From contig NW_003314262.1 of the NCBI RefSeq assembly GCF_000143415.4, positions 1,415,960 to 1,479,959 of the forward strand: a stretch of 64,000 nucleotides of DNA, in the 5' to 3' direction. This DNA is from Selaginella moellendorffii. Its lineage: Eukaryota; Streptophyta; Lycopodiopsida; Selaginellales; Selaginellaceae. Shown piece after piece: positions 44,744 to 54,987 of this stretch. Below the pieces are notes generated by a model that saw nothing but the letters and a program-made list of their open reading frames with translations, made no database searches and was not told the origin of the DNA. Within the stretch, counting starts at the first letter, position 1. Each line of letters starts with the position of its first letter. A program made the position numbers and the translations under genes.

Positions 44744-46626
44744 GTAAGCCTCGTTGCATGTGGCATAGCATGTGGCCTCACGCCATTTCCATTGCAGGAA
44801 TTCTCGAGTCTTCTCTCGAAAACACTGGGGGTCAATGACACACTCAGCATCCATAACATTCTACTCGCGACAAAAGTTGTTTTTGACAAATGGGTAGATG
44901 TGCTGAGGAGGTACCATGACGGGGAGTTGCCAAACTCAATGGGTGTGGAGGACGGCCGGAAGCCCAATGATTTGAAGCTCAACGCCTTGCGTTTCTCGTG
45001 GTCTCTAGACGACGACGACCTTCTGACAGTGGCTAATGCTCTTCTACGTGGTGAGGTAGTCTTCAACAAGACCAAAATGACTCCCGGCCATATTGTGACA
45101 TACGAGGACTTGTGCACGACTCTGAGAGCTCGTGCGCTATTGAAGGATTGGATCTTCGAGCAAGTGGCCGTGGAGAGGGTGAGCATCGACACCATGCAAG
45201 AGATGATGGAAGCGCTGGAGTTGTCAAATGAAGACATCGACGAGTACGTGAAGGGGGCCCCCAAGTTCATCGATCTGCTGCGGGATGCCACGAAAAGTAA
45301 AGCTGAGAAGTTGGATCAGTATCCAAATTTCATTAAGATTGATGTCGACCACCGGCTTCAGAAACAGCTCGACCCCGCAGCAGAGGCCTATCGAGAACCT
45401 TACCGGGTATACTTGAATTCGGATGAGGATCAAAGGTGGAGGAGCATCGTTTCCCGCGGAGATGAGCAGGTCAAGAACATCTTTTGTGTGATGGACTTCA
45501 CAAACGAGGAGATCACTCATGCAGACGAAGTCAGCTCCATCATTGACTTAATGGTGGGACTTGCGGAGGTGGAATCTTCAGTCCACTATATGATCTACGA
45601 CTCCGAATCCTATCACAAGTTCTGGAAGGCATTGAACGAGGTGAAGGCTCGGTTGAAAGGCAAGGAGATGCGGGAGATCCATGGGATAATGGCTAAGAAG
45701 AAGATACCGACGAATGTCCGCATCTTCACACTCGCCCTTGTTATTGGTCCTGCAGCAGAGTGGGACTAGAGTGACTTCCCAGCTTCGTTCGACAAGGCCA
45801 ATCGAATTGATCTGAGGGAGGTCAATTTACCCGTGCCTGAGGAACTGAAGACGGCTATGGAGCTTTCGAATCCAAAGAAAGCTCCAGGTGCAGCATGGGA
45901 AATGCTTAGCTGGGTCTTCAACGCAATAGCGGGTGGGTCACCTGCTTCCGACTCCAAGGGCAAATGCGTTGTCGAGTACAACTGCGGCGGACTATTCTTT
46001 CGAGCCGCACTACTCAAGGGTGTCCCGTGTGTTGCGGTAACAAACTCCATTGAAGAGGTGACTTCAATGGAGCATATAATTACAGTTGCCAAAGAAAAAC
46101 AGTATCTTCTCTGCGAACCTGGTGAGTACACACTTTAAGTTTAAATGTTATCTCACAAGCTCTGTATGCAGGAGCGTGGCCACCCCCAGATGTTGAAACG
46201 GCGTTAACAGCTACTGTTGAAGATACCCATGTTGGGCCGAGCTCACAACCTGCACAAGGTAAGGTCACGTGAGGCCTCACGCCATTTTGATTATAGATCG
46301 TTGTGAATATTCAGACACGAGGACTGAAAAGCGCACTGGTGGCGCATCGAAGAAGGACAAACAGACAAGCAATAGGAAAAAAGGAGGTACAAATTATATT
46401 TGCAATGGCGTGTGGTCTCATGCCATTCCTTGCAGGAGAAACTTCTTCAAAGGCAAAACAGGCAAGCACCAGCCAAGCTCAAACTGACAGTGGTCATAAA
46501 AAGCGAAAGCACGTTGGACAGTCGTCGAAATCAGAGGCGTTTGATTCGAAAAGGAAGAAGGGCAACGAAAAGATGATAGGTAATGCCTCGCGGTTATGGC
46601 GTGTGTGCTCATGCCATTCATTGCAG
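44744..46626 (+). other. Ultra-short introns built around the palindrome
   Basis: Introns 44,744-44,797 (54 nt), 46,259-46,296 (38 nt), 46,387-46,435 (49 nt) and 46,580-46,626 (47 nt) each contain one palindrome copy that makes up roughly half of the intron. Intron 46,122-46,171 (50 nt) and the three introns after 47,178 lack one. Splicing at these sites joins exons in one continuous frame, which supports the boundaries. Confidence 0.7.
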
Positions 46627-48078
46627 ATCAAGGGCTGAGTGAAAGCAGGCAGTCACCACCTCATGACTCAGATTCCTATGGCGGACTCCCCTTCCCCAAT
46701 CTCAATGGAGAGGTACAATAGATGAGGGAAGCTTTTCAAGTCAGGGCCACGTTTTTCTCATCTCGTCGTCTTCGAAGGGTGCAAGAACGTGCAGAAACCA
46801 TGTTAAGACAGTCGGGTGAGGATACGGTCCTAGGTCACGCACTAAAACAGGCTATGGATGTCTTGTATTTTGAGATGGAGACTCGGCCAGATGATTTTCC
46901 CAAGATGGTCCTGGAAGAACAAGCCATCCAGCCTGAGCAGCCTATGGAAGAAATGCAGGAGGGGGATGAGGAGCCAGAGAAAGATAATGAGCAGGAAGAG
47001 CAGAAGGACGAAGAGGAGGACAAAGAAGAGGAGGACGAAGAAGAGGAGGACGAAGAGGACTTGGATGGTCCTCACAATGGTGACGATCACAATAATGACG
47101 ACGACGATGATGACGACGATGGCCAGCCTGAGGTGGCCAAAGAGCAGCGGAGGAAGGTCATACAAGACAAACCATCAGGTAAATAATAGTACATCCATTC
47201 CTAACCTTTTACCATTTCTAACATTGTCCATGTAGGTCGCAGAGCAAATGGTAAGTAGAGATTATTCAGTTGAATTTACAAACTCTAGCCTTTAGTGTCG
47301 AGGAAGGATAGTGCCAAGCAAGGGTCGAAACGTATGTCCAATCCTTCAGAATCAGCAGTGCGCCCAAGTGATATCGGTCCTAGTTCCTCAATAGCAGTTG
47401 ATGGTAAATACAGTATAGTCGATTCAATGTGCTAATGAGTTTGTTTTTAGTAGCACGGGAGGATACCATCTCAATCGAAGGGAGATATTTGGACATGCAT
47501 ATGGATCCGCCAGTGGACTCTACTTGGCTGCAAGAGTCATCAGAGCTGGTGGAGGCTACTATCCATATCAACGCCAAGCAAGCTGACCACGCTCCACTTG
47601 ATGCTGCCCATACCACTGAGTCAATCTTGTCCACGTATCCAACTGACGGTGACCAGGCGCCATTGGACCCACATGAGGCCGCCCCAGCCGCCGAGCCGGT
47701 CGTATCCTCATTTCCAACGGACTCAACATGTGCCCAATCGTCTGACTACGCGCCGTTGGAACCTCCCCCGCCCCTGCTGCCTGTTCGGTCATGTCCACTT
47801 TGCCAACGGAGGCACCAGCTGAAATGGCGTGTGATCACACGCCATCGGAACCACCCCATGCCACTGTTGAGCCAGTTGTACCAGAGTCTACAGCTGAAAT
47901 GGCATGTGCCCACACGCCATCGGATGCGATTGACCCCACATTGCAGAGGAGAGTATTTCCGCCCTTCACGTTTCCTCGACCAAAACCCTCTCAACGACCA
48001 TCGGGAGCAACATTCGCTAATATTGTAGATGGTAAAATTGACTTGTACCATTTTTTATGCTGACGCATTTCATTTCAG

Positions 48079-48941
48079 AGTCACGGCGAAGGTACTGTAT
48101 CGTTTTTGATCTGAACGGTGTCCTTTTCTCCCATGAGCGTGGCTCGTCCTCGAATGTCATTGCACCCTCCAAAGCCTGCGGTCGCAAGTTGGTCAAAAGA
48201 GACAGATTCACATTAATCACACGGGAGAAACTGCAGGATCTAATAATGACCATGCGACACTTAAAACAGAGGGCCGGGTTCAATTTGCAATTGGGAGTTT
48301 GGACATCCATGATGCGCCACAATGCATTAACGTTGCTACAGATGATGCACGATCAGACGCGAGTAATATTACCATTTGACTTTCTCCTAACGCAGGAGGA
48401 TTGCTTGAGTATGGTCCATGTGAGGGGTAGCAAGCCCATCTTCGTCAAGCCAGAGGCTGTAGTGATGAACCGGACTGCTAGCTCAAGTGAAATCCTCATC
48501 ATCGATGACTCGCCGATTAAAACTGCAGCGAACACGCACACATATGCAGTGCACCCCATCTCTTGCAGTATGGAAACTAGGGAGAAGAAACCGTATGTTC
48601 TGGGGGACCTTGCAAAACGGCTTGGAGCGATGGTGATAGAGAACCGGCCAGTCCAGGAGGTGGCTGCAGAAATCAACCAAATGGCAGATGGAATGGTATA
48701 TCAAAAGCCATTTGATCGGACAAACACCAGTCATCATTTATGGCATGTATATTGTCTAGCCAAGCACTATCCGCATCTCCATAATCTGCTCAACCGGATG
48801 GGTTCTTCGACCACTGAACATGAGCGTGGACGTATTAGAGAAGAGATGGCATTACTATTGGGTTTAAATCCTGATAGTGTGGAGAGTGATGAAATTCCAA
48901 GATTATTGTATAGGCGTTGGAGGCAAAAAATAACAGTCTGA
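48079..48941 (+). CDS. Last exon: FCP1/NIF-like HAD phosphatase domain
   Basis: An intact 287-codon reading frame, the best preserved part of the gene. HAD motif I VFDLNGVLFS near its start (catalytic first Asp kept, the acid/base Asp replaced by Asn, as in some inactive or altered HADs), motif II-like GVWTSMMRHNA, a lysine in FVKPEAVV and motif III in LIIDDSPIKT. FCP1/SCP-type enzymes remove phosphate from the RNA polymerase II tail; whether this protein does so is doubtful given the Asn. It is joined to upstream exons through the 47-nt intron 48,032-48,078. It ends with TGA at 48,939. Confidence 0.7.
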
Positions 48942-49360
48942 GATGGCATGTATTTATTTAAAAATGTAACTTATTATGGCATGGGGTTCCATGCCATTGT
49001 ATTAATATTAAAAGACAATTCTTTGAGAGGATTTGCATTATACTAGAAGTGTTACAGCATGTTATTGGAAGTCTACGAAGTTGTTTTATTAATAAGGGGA
49101 AAGTAAAGATTGAATGGGGACTTGGGCTCCACCTAGACTCGGAGCAACTGAGCCAATATTAAAAGGATGGAAAGAAATTGGGCGACGATGACAAGGAGAA
49201 GAGAGAGGTGAAGCAGTGGCAGGGGGAGGAGAAGTGATTGAGTAGACATTTCCTTGTTTAAAATAAAATGGCATGTGCCTCAATGCAATTGAATTTTGTT
49301 ATATTTATATACTATATAAAGGTTTGGAAACCTTATTTTACAAGTGGGATAATGACAATT

Positions 49361-49383
49361 CCCACTTTAACGAAATAGAGCTT
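49361..49383 (-). repeat. Right TIR of the large transposon
   Basis: Inverse complement of 36,799-36,821. The adjacent inner sequence (gtgggataatgac) matches the inner side of the MITE's left TIR. Confidence 0.92.
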
Positions 49384-49911
49384 TAGTCTCTGGGACAAAC
49401 TTGAAACTTACTAAATATGGAATGGCGCTAAATTGCGAATTTGGACATGGGACGAACACCATTGTGTTTAAGACAATCTCTACATTTCGTAGATATGCCA
49501 AATGAGCAAATCTAGACACTTTCCATAAATAGTATTTGGGACCGAATTGAGACTAACACAAAAGGCATGATAACGAGGGTGTTTGGCAAACACGGTAAGC
49601 TATCATCCAGCGATATTGAGGACTAATCTCAATATGCGATAGTTCTTGTCAAGCCAGTGCAAGACAGAGCAAAAGAGAACTAATAAGTCCGGCCAAGTAT
49701 GCTTGGCTAAATAGACACTTAGGAATTCCTTCCTTATGCTCATCCGACCAAATACAGATACAAAGTTCAGTTTACTAACACTTGAACAAGAGGGACTAAT
49801 AAAAGGTCCAACAATACCGACCTCCTGCCATCGTGGCAGTAAGGTAAGAGTGTTCGTAAGGACTAACTGACAGGTAACTTTTGATACCCAAAGTCACATT
49901 CCCAACACTAA
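49384..49911 (-). repeat. Family B LTR fragment, right part
   Basis: Continues the copy begun at 36,775: 'ttagtctctgggacaaac' to 'gtcacattcccaaca', parallel to 14,208-14,727. Together the two parts give the target of the DNA transposon. Confidence 0.82.
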
Positions 49912-50030
49912 AACACTCTCACTATTATGCCTCATGTATTGGTCCCATTTGGTCTTATTAACTATTTATAAAAAGTGTCTAGATTTTCTTGTTGGGCATA
50001 TTGGAGGGAGTGAGTGATGGAATGTATAGA
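49912..50030 (+). repeat. Inverted family B LTR fragment
   Basis: 'ttggtcttattaactattt' and 'gtctagattttcttgttgggcata' are the inverse of the family B block at 49,480-49,540. A small local inversion or a separate insertion. Confidence 0.5.
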
Positions 50031-51235
50031 CAATTGCTACAATCCACTTTTCTCTCTAGCCCTCCAATTGTCACCCATGGTTTGGCATGCTTTAGTATAA
50101 TAGATACATGCATTGCTGAGTCAAGCAAAAAGAAAATAATGTCTTAGGGCATTGCTAAATTTTGATGTTTGTTTTCTACCAATGATTGCGTAGCATAGCC
50201 TATGCAAGAGGCATTTGCAGGATAACTGCCACATTTCCTTCCTTTCTCTCACCAGCTAATGGCAACTAAGGTTATGCCATACTCCTATCTATCGAAAGTA
50301 AATATCAAAAGATTTTTCCAATAACGATGTCAACCAACCTTCCTTTGCACCTAAGATCAAAAGGCTATGGTAAGTTAGAAAATGGCTCTTTATATAATGT
50401 GGATGCATGTGGATCTTATGGTGCCCTATATGCTTTATGACATTATTGTTAGTATGTTTCCCCAAGCATATATTTTATCCAAGTAGCTATGAATATTCTT
50501 TACTTTATTCTTATTTATAACATTTTTTTCTATCTCAATTTGGAGATTGGATTGAGTGATAAGATGATAATGAGTGGATTAAGATGCATCTTTATCTGCC
50601 CACATCCCCTTTCCCACACAGACCTAGCCATGAGAAGAACAACTGTGAATTAGACATTTTGCAACATAAATCAAATACTACTCAAGCTTGATCTAGGCTT
50701 CTATATATCCACATCAATATTAGTAAAGACAATGTTGGAATTCCAATATATTGCCACTGCCATAGAGTGGAGCTACATAGCTTGATCAAGAGATCATTAA
50801 AAAGTTGTCCATCCTTTTTTTCTGTATAAGCTCTTAGTTCTTAAGGCTTACAGATGCCATGAATGTTGCCACAATCATTTGGGAATTTTGAAAAATCCCA
50901 ATCCCACCCATAACATGGAAGAGTTCTAGCATGCAATGTATTGCTTGTTCTTGGTATGGCCCATAGTCTAAGGCAACATTAGCAAGGCATTAAAAAATTG
51001 AGCATCAATCAGGCTATCACACTTGGAGTACTAGTGCTTAAGAAAATAAAAAAGAGTTGTTGTTGATGAATTAAGTTCCAAAAATATTGTGAAAAATATA
51101 ATAGGGACATATGGCTATATTTTAACCATTGATTATCATTTATGACTGCCCCAAACCACTTTTTTTAGGTGATGATGAATCATAAAAAATAATTATATCT
51201 ATTTAAAAATCTATAACAGTTAATATTTTAAAATA
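50031..51235. other. AT-rich spacer, nothing recognised
   Basis: No gene or repeat family identified. TTATG at 51,236-51,240 is the target duplication of the next element. Confidence 0.55.
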
Positions 51236-51240
51236 TTATG

Positions 51241-51402
51241 TGTAGCGCACCTTATCTCTCTCCCCTTAAGCCAACTGAAAAAGGGGCAATTGCTTGATGA
51301 GAGAGCCCTTAGTGGCTATTTTATCCCCATTTATCCCCCAAGGTTCCAAGGATCCACGGTGAGAGTATATCCAAATCTCATCCCATGATCACATGCGCTA
51401 CA
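51241..51402 (-). repeat. 3' LTR, family A
   Basis: 162 bp with 9-bp inverted ends TGTAGCGCA/TGCGCTACA. A polypurine tract (AAGGGGGGGTGAG on the minus strand, 51,403-51,415) adjoins it. Confidence 0.92.
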
Positions 51403-51756
51403 CTCACCCCCCCTTGAGAGATGTCAATGTCCTCATTGACTATTGATTAACAACCCCTACTGAGCCAAGGGGAACCAGCACCTCCATTTCCGCACTGAAT
51501 TTACCAATCCTTCTATTGTGTAGACCAGCTATTCCATGTGAGGCAACTAGTCATCCACTTGTACCGCAGTCCCACGGTGGATACCTTCGTCCGTGGATAC
51601 TCCACACAAAAGGAAGGACATATGCATGGATGCCCAATACATACGATTTCAAATTTAGGGGTAGGAATATACCTTACTTAAGGGTATATTATATTTTTAA
51701 GTAGCCACTAATCAATGGGAATCGAACCCGTGCCATTTGCTCCAATACCAACTATA

Positions 51757-52675
51757 GCGCACCTGAATTTGGAGCTGAACTCCAAGCCCGTTGCGCTATG
51801 AACGAGGGTCCGGTACAATCCCACAAGCACCAGCTCCCCGTATCCAGCACCTGCATGCAAAATGGTGTCAGACGGAGTCTGGCACAATTTTGGCATACCA
51901 GTGGCTTAACGCAGGAAGGAGGGTACTCCACCGACTAGAGCAGCGTGGAGCTTGGGCTTAGACCCAAGCCGGACGCAGAACAAGGAGCGACACAGCCCAG
52001 CGGGAGCCAAACTAATGTCTCAGATGGTCGGACATGCATTCCAACCACTATCCCTACTATACATTTGGAACCCCCCACAGCCCCCCCCCCCCCCCTTGAG
52101 GGACACACGCTTTGGGCTTTCACCCCAAGCCACCTTTAGTACCAGGAGTTAGTCTCTGGAACAAGCTCGAAACTTACTAAATATGGAATGGCCTTAGATT
52201 GCGAATTTGGATACAGGATGAACACCATTGTATTCAGGCCGACCCCTACATTCCGTAGATATGCCAAATGAGCAAATCTAGACACTTTCCATAAATAGCA
52301 TTTGAGACCAAAATGAGACTAACACAAAGGGTGTGATAGCGAGGGTGTTCGGCAGACACAGTAAGCTATCATCCAGCGATATTGAGGGACTAGTCTCAAT
52401 ACGCGAGGGTTCTTGCCAAGCCAGTGCAAGACAGAGCAAAAAAGAACTAACAAGCCGGGCCAAGTATGCTTGGCTAAATAGACACTTAGGAATTCCTTCC
52501 TTATGCTCATCCGGCCAAGTACAGATGCCAAGTCCAGTTTACTAACACTTGGACAAGAGGGGCTAATAAAGGGAACCAGCAGTACCGACCTCATGCCGTC
52601 GTGGCAGTAAGGAAAGAGTGTCCATAAGGACTGGCCGACAAGTATCTTTCGATACCCGAAGTCACATTTGTGACA
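51757..52675 (-). repeat. Family B LTR inside the chromodomain element
   Basis: On the minus strand it starts TGTCACAAATGTGAC at 52,675 and ends GGTGCGCTATA at 51,757. A second polypurine tract (AAGGGGGGGAGAT) lies directly upstream at about 52,676-52,690, and a PBS-like TGGTATTGGAGC lies directly downstream (about 51,743-51,754). No direct repeats flank it, so it is not a simple solo-LTR insertion. It contains the C-tract at 52,082-52,096. Confidence 0.75.
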
Positions 52676-52689
52676 ATCTCCCCCCCTTA

Positions 52690-53283
52690 GGGAAGATCGA
52701 CGTCCTCGTCGATGCATACCTGAGTCTAGCAAACTGTCAAGGAAACAACTCCGAAAGTTAACGGAAAGCACACTATGTGGGAAATACACCGACTTAAATG
52801 AGTTAGGGAACGACCTCTCCTCTACGTCCAAGGATGCTAAGACTCAAACACCCTCCAGCTGTCACCGACAAGGAAATGACTAACAAAGTTAGCCCCCCTT
52901 GTTGCTCCGAGTACCACTCGGCTTACAAAGGAATGATACATCTCTGCCCGCAGGGATATAGGGAGAAGGCTAGATGCCGAACTGCCCCTGAGCAAGAAAT
53001 CAACCTCGTCGAGAAGATTTAGACAACTATTATAAACTGGCAGATTAAGTTGTTTACATGACCACGCCCCTTTTCAAAAATGAATCATCGAGAGAGAGGC
53101 GGGGACTTGTGATCAGTCTATAATAGTTGTCCCCATGGTTATGGATTGGACCCACGCACCGAAGTGCCGAAGTCAGCCTGCCAAAACTGACCCAAGTACG
53201 ATCGAACGAAAGAAACGACACGTTGATTTATAGAAATGTATTACTTTATTAATGTGCAAGATTTATTACAAGATTTACAAAAG
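52690..53283 (-). other. 3' untranslated region of the chromodomain element
   Basis: About 600 bp between the integrase stop and the inner PPT. No gene. Confidence 0.5.
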
Positions 53284-54987
53284 CTAATCTTTATTACGAG
53301 TTTCATACTCCGTGACAAGCTCACGAGCATATGTAAGATTGCTAAGAGGCTCCCAAGTTGATTCACAAGATGGGTAACCTTTCCACTTAACTAAATACTC
53401 TCGACGTTTGGCACGTTTAAGCCAGCGTGTACCCAAAATAGCTTCCACTTCATATTTAGGTTCACCATCCACAACTTCTGGTGGTGGACGAATCTCCACT
53501 TGACGTGCATCATCCATAGTGTATGGAGCCAAGAGATTGGCATGAAATACATTATGAATATTGGACATCTCCGCAGGAAGATCCAATTGGTAGGATACAT
53601 CACCAATTCGTTTTAACACCCGATAGGGTCCAACATATCTCAGCAAGAGCTTCCGAGATAAAGATCCCTTAATGTTCAAGTTCCGGGAAGATAGCCACAC
53701 TTTATCTCCCATTAGATAGGATACATCCCGACAATGCTGATCCTTATCACGTCGATACCTATCCTGAGCTTTGCCCATCGCCTCAGTATCTCTAGACCAA
53801 CCTTGGCGTAGCTGCTCCGCATAAGTTTCAACGGCTGGGACCAACACTTCGGTCATTGGTTTCGGGACAACAATCTGTTGAGCACGAGCATTTCCTTGCA
53901 GCATCTCCCATGGAGAACAGCCTATAGTGCTGTGAAATGTGTTGTTATAACAGATTTCTGCTGTATCCAAATGCTCAACACAATCATTTTGGTCTGCCGC
54001 GACATAGTACCGCAGATAATCCTCAATTTGAGCATTCACGCGTTCGGTCTGCCCATCGGTTTGAGGATGATAAGTCGTACTAAATTTCAACTTGGTACCA
54101 AACAATTGGAATAGGGTCCCCCAAAACTTCCCCGTAAACCTCGAATCTCTATCTGAGATCATTTCTTCAGGAAGACCACGAACTCGCACTACTTCATGGA
54201 AAAAGAGCTTTGCTGCTTGTTTCGCATTTACTGTTCCCACAGTTGGAATGAAGTGTGCAATCTTTGACAACCGATCCACAACCACCATCAAAGTATCATA
54301 ACCCTTAGACTTCGGCAAGCAAGTGACGAAATCAAGTGTCACACTTTGAAATGGCCATGCCGGTGCTGGAATGCATTGCAACTTTCCAGCTTGCTTCTCA
54401 GTTCTGCGCTTACATTGCTGGCATACAGGGCAGGAACGGACATAGTCCGCTACATCACCTTCCATACCAAACTAGAAAAATCCCTTTTTCAATGAAGCCA
54501 GAGTCTTTTGTTGTCCACCATGTCCCGCTGTTGGAACATCATGATGTTCCTGCAGAAATAACTGCTGAAGATCCTTAGAGGGAAGATACAATCTTTCTTG
54601 CTTATAGAATATAAGCCCATCCCGAACTGAGAAGTGAAGCTTTGTATTAGTGCGACTAGCAACTTTCACTGCTTCACTACTAGGGCTCTGCTTCAACAAC
54701 TCCGCAAGGCGTAAGATTGTCTTCGCCAATGGATCACTTCCATACGAAGCCTGAACGTCTTCCAACCAGTCCGAACTGATTGCCGATATTGCCCGGAATT
54801 GAGCTTGATGACTCAACGCATCCGGAACAATATTGTCTTTACCAGGTTTATATATGATTTCAATATCATATTTAGCAAACTTCTCTTGCCAACGAGCTTG
54901 CTTCGGCGTAAGCTTAGGCTACGTAGCAAAGTAGCTTAGTGTGTTACTATCTGTATAAACCTTGGTATGTCCACCCAAGTAGTGTCT
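53284..54987 (-). pseudogene. Chromovirus RNase H end, integrase and chromodomain
   Basis: Continues the pol frame after the stop at 54,988-54,990, with further in-frame TAG codons at 54,919-54,921 and 54,472-54,474. The longest open part (54,465-53,284, 393 codons) starts in the zinc-binding region (CPVCQQCKRR). It carries the integrase acids in LDFVTCLP, SDRDSRF and GQTERVN, then ends in a chromodomain (VEAILGTRW...YLVKWKGY...STWEP) in the last ~55 residues. Integrase inserts the cDNA; the chromodomain is thought to guide it to heterochromatin. Broken by stops, so not expected to work. Confidence 0.9.

Larger units (their letters stand above)
43323..48941 (+). pseudogene. Multi-exon transposon gene, ~1,650 codons: ParB-like motif, acidic middle, FCP1/HAD-like C-terminus
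   Basis: Frame-consistent exons: 43,323-43,325 (ATG, tentative), 43,565-44,743, 44,798-46,121, 46,172-46,258, 46,297-46,386, 46,436-46,579, 46,627-47,178, 47,236-47,250 (15-nt microexon), 47,296-47,403, 47,451-48,031, 48,079-48,941. All introns are GT-AG and, apart from the first, 38-57 nt. Residues ~225-310 resemble a ParB/Srx-type fold, ending FYAVSGQHSSLAMQ. Basic KKK/KRK stretches around ~175-205 could be nuclear signals. Exon 7 is a long Asp/Glu run. The last exon has HAD/FCP1 motifs VFDLNGVL (second Asp replaced by Asn), GVWTSMMRH and LIIDDSP. Breaks: TAG at 45,767-45,769, TAG at 46,719-46,721 and a one-base frame change in a C-rich run near 47,765. Reading continues in frame after each TAG. 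Function unknown; probably an accessory protein of the transposon. Confidence 0.7.
37346..49290. repeat. Dispersed ~22-24-bp palindrome family, about 25 copies
   Basis: Half sites ATGGCRTGWGG and CCWCAYGCCAT form a near-perfect palindrome with centre GGCC. Copies (approximate): 37,346 and 37,401 (half sites), 38,735, 38,792, 40,629, 40,700, 40,734, 40,905, 41,003, 41,614, 41,691 (partial), 42,553, 42,632 (partial), 43,350, 43,427, 43,487, 44,769, 46,264, 46,404, 46,595, 47,823, 47,898, 48,942 (half), 48,975 and 49,267. The two palindromes of the MITE (10,375 and 10,550) belong to the same family. I saw none elsewhere in the window. Copies occur in intergenic DNA, introns and exons. Confidence 0.88.
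36799..49383. mobile_element. Large DNA transposon (12,585 bp) with 23-bp TIRs and two divergent genes
   Basis: Inverted ends at 36,799-36,821 and 49,361-49,383 (start AAGCTCTATTTCG) are perfect over 23 bp. The flanking 4 bp are TAAT (36,795-36,798) and TAGT (49,384-49,387). The interrupted family B LTR has the single site 'gagttagtctc' in intact copies at ~14,203 and ~52,143, so TAGT is the duplicated target with one G-to-A change on the left. Inside are a transposase-like gene on the minus strand (37,415-40,556), a multi-exon gene on the plus strand (43,323-48,941), a ~2.8-kb shared intergenic region and ~25 copies of a short palindrome. The MITE at 10,333 has nearly the same ends. A 4-bp TSD occurs in a few eukaryotic superfamilies (for example Sola, Ginger, Chapaev); I cannot assign this element to one. 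Confidence 0.9.

Noticed and set aside
46835-47165. Leu/Val/Ser-rich minus-strand ORFs resembling membrane proteins
   Set aside because: They are antisense to the Asp/Glu-rich exon; runs of GAN codons read as hydrophobic on the other strand.
37346-49290. CRISPR-like array from regularly repeated palindromes
   Set aside because: Spacing is irregular, copies sit in genes and introns, and the context is a eukaryotic transposon.
36799-49383. Interpretation as a Maverick/Polinton or Helitron
   Set aside because: No DNA polymerase B, capsid-like genes or Rep/helicase were seen. The TSD is 4 bp and the TIRs are short. Helitrons have neither TIRs nor TSDs.
51708-51757. tRNA-like look of 'gggaatcgaacccgtg' (a T-arm-like B box on the minus strand)
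   Set aside because: No acceptor stem or D-arm could be found. The position directly inside a family B LTR end explains it as PBS plus leader.
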